A stretch of DNA of 64,000 bases from Dipylidium caninum (lineage: Eukaryota; Platyhelminthes; Cestoda; Cyclophyllidea; Dipylidiidae). Positions 57,201-64,000 of the stretch are shown in pieces. The position numbers were made by a program, and so were the translations under genes. The stretch's first letter is position 1. Each line of letters begins with the position of its first letter. The stretch spans positions 930,001 through 994,000 of the forward strand of contig QEYB01000466.1 in NCBI GenBank assembly GCA_017562135.1. The letters run 5' to 3'. Under the pieces are notes generated by a model. That model saw only the letters and a list, made by a program, of their open reading frames with translations. It ran no database searches and was not told where the DNA came from.

Positions 57201-59813
57201 TTTCACAACATCTTCTGCACGTCCTATCAAAAACTGTACCTTTGTAAAACACTATCAATAAGTTTTCGCTTGTTTCTGTACTATTTCTTCGTTGTTTAAA
57301 TGCGTGTGAAATACAGCGGCGTAAATAAAATTCATCAGGCAAAGGTTCCACACCTAAAACTGACGTGAATCAACTATGCTTTAGTTAATTTGCCCCCGTC
57401 AGAATGTGGAAATTAAGAAACAGGAAGTAGAATCTACACCAAACAAACAGGTGCTACGTGTCAAAAATTGTCATTAGCAACAGGCAGAATTTTCCAGTAG
57501 GCCTGATGTCTCACTATAACCCATGATAAATTAAAAAAAGAACGAGAAATTGGACTGACGTAAGTGCGTATAATAAAACTGAACGACTCCATAAAGTTCC
57601 AACTACTGCTGACAAAGAAATTTCTCTACAAGAGGAGGTTTTACCCCATCCTCCATATTCACTCGATATTTCACCGACCGAGTATTGCTTTTCTTGTAAA
57701 TGCTACTCCTTTTCAAAAGAAAAAGACAAAATTGCCGAGATGATGCTGATGATTTTCCTCCAAAGAGGCATATAAGACGTGCCCGATCGCCGGGAAGTTA
57801 TTTCGTTCGAATGCGATGACAATTTTTGTTCTCCACGCCTGTTTCATAGTTTCCAACCGCATAATTCCGAGTTCTCTGCCCCGAGGAAGGAAATGTTGCC
57901 TCACCTCATCTTGGCAGGCGTATAGCTGCGTTGAGGAGTCCGCGGTTTGTTTCAAAACCTTTTCGGGAGGGAGGATTGTCTACCTAACATCGTAAAAAAA
58001 ACTCACTAATTCGTGACGGTTTCTTGCTTAAAACAAGAGGAGAAAAATTACCGAGACAGTGCTACTAGTGGTGAGCCGATGTTAGCACACAGGGGAACAC
58101 ACCAACCTCCTTTCAGTGAGCAAATCACTGCGCAGAAGCTGAAATGCCTCAATTTCGAGGCTACGACGGTAATCGGCAATGAAGATTGAGTTCGCGGAGA
58201 TAACAAAGGTACGTTGGAAGAGTGCGTAAACAACTGGATTTTGTTTTAATGAGAATGAACCAATGAGGTCTGGCTGTCCGGACTCCGACGCGGGTTTAAT
58301 AGCCAAACCCTGAAGCTTCTCGGCGAGGGTGGGGAGATTACGAGATGCCTGATTATCTCGACAAGGTGGCGGATGAATGGGCGAGCGAACGTGTGGCGAC
58401 ATTTTACTTCTAGTACGATAACCACTGTAACAAAGTTACCTGAGTGTCTTCGGAACAATCAGGCACTGTCATAACCTTGCAAGCGGTATTACTGCGCCTA
58501 AATCCCGTAACGGAAGGAGATCAAACTACCTCGAAAAGGCAAAATTCAAACGAAGATGATCGTCGTTCACACGTATCGCTTTGAACTTAATTGCCAGAGA
58601 GAAATGCCGGGGACGACGACATGAAAACCGAGACAGATGAAGTGGAAATACATCAGCATGAATATTGCCGAAGAGGGAGAAGTGAATGCCCTCCAGACGC
58701 CTAACTCGCACCGAGACAATGCAATTTTCCTGTCATAAATACAGTCTACAGGGCCTCCGCACCGTCAGTAGTATTTCTGTCGCAACGTGGCAAGGAATCC
58801 GACCCAAACGAAAGACGGTCTAGATTTCCGGGGCGGATTCTCAAGGCTTAATGCCACAAAAGAAGGGCATCTCCTACGGACAACTAATTCGAGGGAGACT
58901 CATTAAAGAAGGGATTATCGAAGCCACGCCCATAGCTATTGCCAATCACTTCAATCTCACCCCATTCTGTTTTAGGTCAATTAACAAGTGAAGCGGCACC
59001 GGACTCCAGCGACTTCAAAATGACCATTACCTAGACGTTGGCAATGCCTGCCACACGTCCAAATGGAGGCTCTCCCAGGCCAGGGTGACGATCTAACAAC
59101 ATGCTACCATTAAAAACACCTCTACTCTACTCACAATGAAAGCGACAAGCCTTTGTGGACGAGTTGATGTTGTGTAGTGGAGAGATTGTGGATCTTCTTG
59201 GCACGACCAAGTTCGCATAGAAACGTCAAGCTTGGGAGTGATTCGAGGCTTCGGAGGCGTGGAGGAGGGAAGGGCATCATTCACAGTCTCCTCTGGACTC
59301 TGCTTCTTTGAGACTCCAAACACAAAATGCAAAAGAAAAAATCAAGGTCACGCGGGAAGAAGACTGGGGATGAGAAAATGAGGAGCTGTAAGAAAAAGCT
59401 CTTCCCAAAGTCACTCTATAACCCGTCAAACGTTAAATCCAGCATGAAGTGGTATTTGAGGCGTGTTTAATTGGTGGTCAATCCCCTGCCCCTAAAATTA
59501 GACGTCAATCTGTCAAGACAGTGTGCGTAGCACAGTAAGAAAGGCGACCAGTCTCCCCGTTTGGATGAAGAACATGCAATTTGTAATGTTGGAGAGCTTT
59601 TCAAGTCAAAAGAAAACAATGTCAAACAACACAAAGTATAGGAGTGTTAAAGTCTGATGAAATCCTACTTTATCGAGGGACGAGACAAACTCGAGTACGC
59701 CCAATCGCAGATCCTCATAGAGGCACCAGATCCACCGCAAATGAACTGACTGACTTCGTCTAAACAGAATTTCCGGTCGCAGTTTATCCGACGTCCTCAT
59801 GGGTCTGGAGCAA
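53889..59813 (-). CDS. Unrecognised protein gene, five to eight exons
   Basis: Four exons fit splice sites and phase closely: 59813-59669 (ATG at 59800-59798), 59305-59135, 58729-58530 and 58424-58103. They encode 275 residues. Weaker phase-compatible additions are 57979-57905, 55907-55875, 55159-55064 and a possible terminal exon 54257-53889. I do not recognise a family. The protein starts MRTSDKLRPEILFRRSQS, has a leucine/tryptophan-rich helix (LRWIWCLYEDLRLGVLEFV), a Pro/Ser linker, a beta-rich stretch (CIVSVRVRRLEGIHFSLFG, ADVFPLHLSRF, FSLAIKFKAIRVNDD), and a mixed region ending VVYALFQRTFVISANSIFI then DYRRSLEIEAFQLLR. No signal peptide or membrane helix. The decayed mariner cluster lies between its later candidate exons. 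Existence of the four-exon core is likely; the 3' half is uncertain. Confidence 0.5.
55064..55159 (-). CDS. Possible further exon of the unrecognised gene
   Basis: Acceptor ggcgggcttgtgcgcag, donor GGAATT|gtaagg; 32 codons in phase 0 (AFVVGPARRHVIQSLPSTNN then GKRAILALTCGI). A second frame (CRRPCQTPCNS...) is also open. Confidence 0.3.
55875..55907 (-). CDS. Possible micro-exon of the unrecognised gene
   Basis: 33 bases between a tcatatcag acceptor and GAAGCG|gtaagt donor; CSISPEVLIEA, phase 0. Confidence 0.3.
56189..56442 (+). pseudogene. Mariner-like transposase relic A, N-terminal helix-turn-helix region
   Basis: One frame, interrupted by a TGA at 56312-56314, reads YLFWYEIKLNRSTAQQGSRN then INEAFGRGSTNEKKSS. 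After the stop come CRKFRSGN and LRTTTVESDP, ending in TAA. This follows the mariner N-terminus (YEFKLG...AARNINEAFGEGSTNERTVxRWFxKFRSGD). About the first 95 residues of a roughly 345-residue transposase are left. Confidence 0.85.
56490..57351 (-). pseudogene. Mariner-like transposase relic B, near full length, frameshifted
   Basis: From 57351 leftwards, in shifting frames and with stops: DRTCRRCCEKFESGD (helix-turn-helix region), KWVPHE, CTSLAARK then IQPFLNRMTIGDEN (first catalytic Asp region, GDEK in the family), ELWKPSENLNSEKYFHHLDE, TRQKISEPNGELLLHP (region of the second Asp) and FFKSGIHKLLSQWQV near the C-terminus. The piece around the third catalytic Asp is deleted. Non-functional. Confidence 0.88.
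57575..57835 (+). pseudogene. Mariner-like transposase relic C, C-terminal catalytic region
   Basis: In one frame: ERLHKVPTTADKE (at the DNARPH position, Asp lost), then EVLPHPPYSLDISPTEY, the mariner hallmark with Glu in place of the third catalytic Asp. It ends with DKIAEMMLMIFLQRGI, a stop, and DVPDRREVIS. Complementary in coverage to relic A. Confidence 0.88.
57905..57979 (-). CDS. Possible further exon of the unrecognised gene
   Basis: Preceded by ttttttttacgatgttaggtag; donor GATGAG|gtgagg; 25 codons, phase 0. Encodes TILPPEKVLKQTADSSTQLY then ACQDE. Confidence 0.35.
58103..58424 (-). CDS. Unrecognised gene, exon 4
   Basis: Acceptor aactttgttacag; ends TTG|gtgtgt before an in-frame stop. 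Encodes about 107 residues, including LPTLAEKLQGLAIKP and NSIFIADYRRSLEIEAFQLL. Confidence 0.55.
58530..58729 (-). CDS. Unrecognised gene, exon 3
   Basis: Acceptor gtatttatgacag; donor TCGAG|gtagtt is weak but leaves phase 2, which exon 4 completes. Alternating hydrophobic pattern suggests a beta-sheet domain. Confidence 0.6.
59135..59305 (-). CDS. Unrecognised gene, exon 2
   Basis: Acceptor gtttggagtctcaaag, donor TTCATT|gtgagt; 57 codons, phase 0 both sides. Encodes a Ser/Thr/Pro linker (ALPSSTPPKPRITPKLDVS) then SCQEDPQSLHYTTSTRPQR. Confidence 0.6.
59669..59813 (-). CDS. Unrecognised gene, exon 1 with candidate start codon
   Basis: A strong acceptor, tttcatatttcccctgcag, sits 13 bases before ATG 59800; donor GATAAA|gtagga. 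Either an upstream exon joins here or this is a spliced-leader acceptor. 44 codons from the ATG. Confidence 0.5.
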
Positions 59814-60999
59814 CTGCAGGGGAAATATGAAATCAACAACTCTAAGGTCAAAACTCGTTACAACACAGGAGTAGCCTCAGTGATTGAGCACATCAAAAGG
59901 GCAAAAAAAGTAACAAAAATTAAACACTCCAGTTACCAAGTCAACCTTTCTGACAGGATGTACTCTCCCCTTTTTCTTGAATGTCTCCTTGGCTGCTTGC
60001 CTTTCTCGGCAGAATGTTTTATCATGTGGGAGGGTGGAAAGATCGGCTAAGCCACGTAGCCTAATAGTAAAAAGAAAAGGGGAGTCAAGGGAAAAGAGGC
60101 CACCCTATATGACGGCGTATCAGTCGAGAAATCAACGCTTTAGGATGAATGTACGAGGTAGGCGAGTTAGAACACGACAAGCACGCACACACACACACAG
60201 CCCACAACTGAAGCCAATTCGCCAGCGAGGCTGACTTCAAACAAACGACGCAAAACCTCTGAACAACAATAATACCCACTGACAGCTTGAACAGCAGATT
60301 TTTGTCCATGTATGAGGCATACAAAGTGTTAATCGAAAAAGCGACAAACAGGGAAAAGGCCTGTATAAGTGTCGAGGGTATTAGGGATAAAGGTTTAATA
60401 GTCCCCGGCCCCGCCCCCCTCCCCTCCCGGTGCCCAAGTAGAGATGGCTGCCCTCTCGTTTGAGCAAATCAACATTTTAAATTGGATTTAGTCTAATTCT
60501 TCGTCTTGTTAGCTGTTCCACACCCAACACAGGCAACCGGAGAGCAAAAGAGAGCTAAACTGTCATTATGGTAAGATTAGATGTATTGGGCTTCCTCCTA
60601 TAGGATGATAAATAAGAAAAAATGCACAATAAATCCTGGCACGTGTTGTGGAGAACAATCAGAGGATAGGAGGGAATACTAAGACAATAAGGCGGGAAAA
60701 AGTGCACATTTGGAGGACGAGTCGACAAATTCCTCACCTATCATATCATCAAGATAAGTAGATCATAAATTCCAACATTAATTTCCATAAAAAGCAGTGA
60801 ATGTCATCGAGACATTCCCGGGAATATGGAAAATGAGGAAGAAAAGAAGAGAGTATTAGTTCAACAAAAGTTGCTTCAAGTTCGTGTAAAGTAAGAGATA
60901 ATCAACTTCCGGTACGAGAAGGCTCACATATGGGGAATATAAGTGTAATGGGCAAATAAATGCAAAAACAAATGGCGTGTGTAAGAAACAACTGTTTCT
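59814..60999. other. About 1.2 kb between the two right-hand minus-strand genes
   Basis: No supported exon. Could hold 5' UTR or further exons of the gene at 59813, or the 3' UTR of the gene ending at 61000. Confidence 0.4.
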
Positions 61000-63900
61000 C
61001 TATGTGCAAAAATTTTTGGGCATAAATCCAGCTCGAAGAAGATCTTCCACATTCGATGGGAGTTCACAAATGACATTCATGGTGGCATCACAGTCGACTG
61101 AGAATTGCATCCAAGAGTCGGGGAAATTGCTGTGACTCCACACCTTTTCCGCCCGAAAATAGCGTTTACGCGGAGGCAGTCTAAAATAATTTGCCGGTGA
61201 GCGATAAATTCTTATCTCGGAGACATAATTTGAAATATAAATGAAAAACAATACCAGTCAAACGCCATAAAATTTGTCTGAATGAAATGATAAGCCGTAG
61301 GAAATCTAGACGCTCCACCTCCATCTCTACTCCAACCCTCTCCTCCCAACTCTTTGATAAAAAAAATACGTAGATACCAAAAAAAGTGGCCTTTACAATT
61401 GAATTAAACGGAACACGGATTAATGAGGCGGTTGTCAGGTAGTTTAAATGGGATCAGAGACTATGGGGATACGAACAGGTTAAATCATGAGGGATGAAAA
61501 AGCGCCGGGGTCCGAGAAAGTTAAAAATAAAAAAAAGTCTAAACGCCTCTAGTGGTATAATTAATAAAGCATAGAAATTTACGAGTCGTGTAACAGTAGG
61601 GAGGTGATAAAAACAATGGTGTTGGAAAAGTATAGAAACCGCAAAAAAATTTTTTTTGGCGGTCATAGGGAAATAGGAATGATAGCAATGAAACAAATGT
61701 CTCTTGGTCAAGAAACAGACGTCCATTGTGGACATGAAGATGAGAAAGAAATCATAAGACAAAAGAAGCGACGCCGGTCTCCCCTTCTGAGTCAGATTAG
61801 CGAAAATGAGGAAATTACTGAGCGATGTGGAGGGTTAAAATTAAGCGATGGGAATGGAGAGGGGAGAGGAAAACAACCAACGGAAGGGGGGTGGAAAAGG
61901 CAGCCAAAAGTATTACAACACCTACCCGGGGCCTTCATCACTCGCGTCAAGAGTGCGTTTCACAGAATTAGTGTTTGAGGGATCCCGCAGTCGTCTGGGC
62001 ACACTTTCAACCTCAGTCACTTTAAGCCTGCAAGAAGACGGAAAATGAAACCATGGTGAAAGCATCGAGGGGAATAGATTTCACATGAGGAGATTTAAAT
62101 TCAGAACAATCAGACTGTTGACTCATCTCAAACATTGGTGGAGTTATTGGCAGAAGTGAGAAGTCAACATGAGACTAAATGCCTGGCGTGCACAGGGGAA
62201 GACGACAACGTGTGTAAACATGTACAAATGCACTTCTGGCAGTAAACCTCGGAATGCAGCCACCACTATCGCCAGGGTAATGGAGAGCCAGGGTATCTCG
62301 GTAAATCACCCTGTGTTGTGTGATACTCAAATTGCCTAAACTAAGCTCGATGGTAAATAGTGCTAACAAATTCGGATAACATCACTACCTAATGGGACAG
62401 AACGGCGGTGAGGAGGCCTAACCTCACCTATTCGTGGGGAGTTCAGATAAAAAATGTTTCTTTGTTCAAGATGAAATAGAAGCCATTTGAAGGAAATGCA
62501 TTGGGCGAGTGCGCGAGTAGGAGAAGGAGCTGAGCAGGTACCAATACGGGGGTGGAGGGTGGGGGGAAGTTAAGTGCCAGTGTTTCACGCGACTGGAACA
62601 CGGTTTGAAGTGTTTTATTTAATGATTATAGTCACACAAGTTGGTCCAAGCAGATTTCAACTTACGAATGTTCCCAGAGAAGGGCTAGCGAGCGATCAGT
62701 GATATCGCGAGCCCGCATGTTGGCGAGAAGACAGGGCCACAGAAAGAGGGCAAAACACCGAAGAATAAAGAGGCGATGCTTTGAACTCGACAACAAAGCT
62801 GCCACGTCAGGTCGGCAGTGTATGACATTGTTGATTTCTTAAATAGTGTAACGACAATAGCATTGAATAAATTATCACTCAAAAGCGCAAAACAATGAAC
62901 AAAAAGCTCGAAACTTATAGTCATGAAAGTCAAACAACTGAAGGCTTCCTAACTTGATGGTTTTTTCTGATGCACTCAGAGCTACACCGTATTACGTTTT
63001 CGTGCAGTCAGAATAACTGAGGATGTCGGCCTTCCAGCCTTATTCATTACAACTTCAGGAATGACACTGCACTGATAATAGGGAAGTAGTGGGTGCGAAA
63101 AGGGGATGAATTGGACGAGAAGATAAAAAAATAGCAGAAAATATACAGACTCGATAGCGAAATGACGCCGCCTTTTAAAGGAGGACCACCTTATGCACGA
63201 GAAATTCTACGTTTACTTATCGGTGAACGACCGATTAAGAGAAAACGGATCATATAAACTATGTTGGTTGAATTGATACGCACAAAAAGGGTAAAGATTA
63301 CGAAGTGATGAGCAAGACCCCACAATATCGCGACATTTAAGACTAGTTGTAGACTTTAAGCGGCACTTCGTTTAAACTAAGTGGGTAAACAAATCAAAGA
63401 AGGAAATGTTGAGGAAGGGACTCACGCGCATCGGTCGGGAGAGTCACAGTGTGAGGAGACGGACGATCGAAGAATCTACAGTTCGTCCTGATGAGTTGAA
63501 GAGAAAAAAGAAGCAGGTAAGAGGAAACGATAATTCCCCTGAGATACTTCTAGTGAGTTCATAACTTCATGCCATAAAGTAGCGACAATCGCAAGGCCAT
63601 TTGGAAAGGTTGTGGTGATGAATACCCAAGTGCCTACAGGGTGACTGTTTAATGCGACTTTGTGCCATTAAATACACACTCGAGTTTATTGGCAGTTGAA
63701 AAAGGAAAATAAAACAGTTAGATCAAAATTAGACATATTGTTTAGCCCAAACACCGTTTTTCATTCACTGGGATGTCTTCATAAATGATAGGACATCAAG
63801 ACAAATTAAAAAGTAAACGACTACTACGACGCTCAGAGGATATACATTGATCATTGTAGAAAAATTCACAATTAATTATCAGGGTAGCGTCTCGCATCGG

Positions 63901-64000
63901 CGTAGCTAATAGCTTTTGTCAATTAAGTGAGTGAAGTCGGTGATATCTTTTACTAACATACCTGAAGCGAAAAGCACGCGACGCGCTTCCACCAGCCGTC
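61000..64000 (-). CDS. Tentative unrecognised gene, five phase-compatible exons, runs off the right edge
   Basis: Exons proposed: 64000-63962 (donor CTTCAG|gtatgt), 63475-63426 (ggacgaactgtag; GATGCGC|gtgagt), 62798-62666 (donor ACATTC|gtaagt), 62340-62248 and 61210-61000 with a stop. The phases chain (2, 1, 2, 2). Longest readable parts are FILRCFALFLWPCLLANM then RARDITDRSLALLWEHS in the third exon, and PANYFRLPPRKRYFRAEKVW and WMQFSVDCDATMNVICELPS in the last. One hydrophobic stretch could be a membrane helix or a buried helix. No family recognised. Sites in exons 3-5 are ordinary, so this is a hypothesis, not a firm gene. Confidence 0.35.
63426..63475 (-). CDS. Short exon of the tentative right-edge gene
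   Basis: 50 bases bounded by a good acceptor (gaactgtag) and a consensus donor (gtgagt). Preferred frame reads FFDRPSPHTVTLPTDA; a second frame is open as well. Confidence 0.4.
63962..64000 (-). CDS. Exon fragment at the window edge
   Basis: CTTCAG|gtatgt donor at 63962; open to the edge in all three frames, so the frame is undecided. Confidence 0.4.

Noticed and set aside
61604..61978. 124-codon plus-strand open frame
   Set aside because: Charged, low-information composition, no splice or start context and no family resemblance.
1..64000. CRISPR arrays, bacterial operons, rRNA or complete tRNA genes
   Set aside because: None seen; the window is intron-rich eukaryotic sequence.

Overview
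This looks like a piece of a flatworm nuclear genome, most likely a cestode; the phylum call is an inference. The signs are intron-rich genes with long introns, divergent but clearly metazoan proteins, mariner-type transposon relics and many simple repeats. There is no bacterial-style gene packing. All gene models below were joined by hand from splice sites, reading phase and family resemblance. No alignment or RNA evidence was available.

Layout. 1-712 (+): the last three exons of mitochondrial elongation factor Tu. 1760-26200 (-): ten phase-consistent exons of a discoidin domain receptor (DDR), spread over about 24 kb. They cover the discoidin domain, the discoidin-like domain, a stalk, one membrane helix and a long proline/glutamine-rich juxtamembrane region. 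The signal-peptide exon and the tyrosine kinase domain were not found. About 26.2-33.1 kb: no supported gene. 33119-40252 (+): a complete eight-exon, 389-residue EF-hand rhomboid protease with catalytic Ser256 and His328. 42016-51980 (+): a two-exon multi-pass membrane protein that resembles tincar, with a 7.8-kb intron. 53.9-59.8 kb (-): an unrecognised gene with four well-supported exons and weaker candidates further on; a cluster of decayed mariner transposase fragments lies between those candidates. 61.0-64.0 kb (-): a tentative set of five phase-compatible exons of another unrecognised gene that runs off the right edge.

Base composition changes along the window. Roughly the first 30 kb, mostly DDR introns and flank, is GC-richer and full of purine/pyrimidine tracts and microsatellites. 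The rest is visibly AT-richer. EF-Tu acts in mitochondrial translation. DDR, rhomboid and the tincar-like protein are surface or membrane proteins. Nothing in the sequence shows co-regulation; EF-Tu and DDR converge, while DDR and rhomboid diverge from the same flank.
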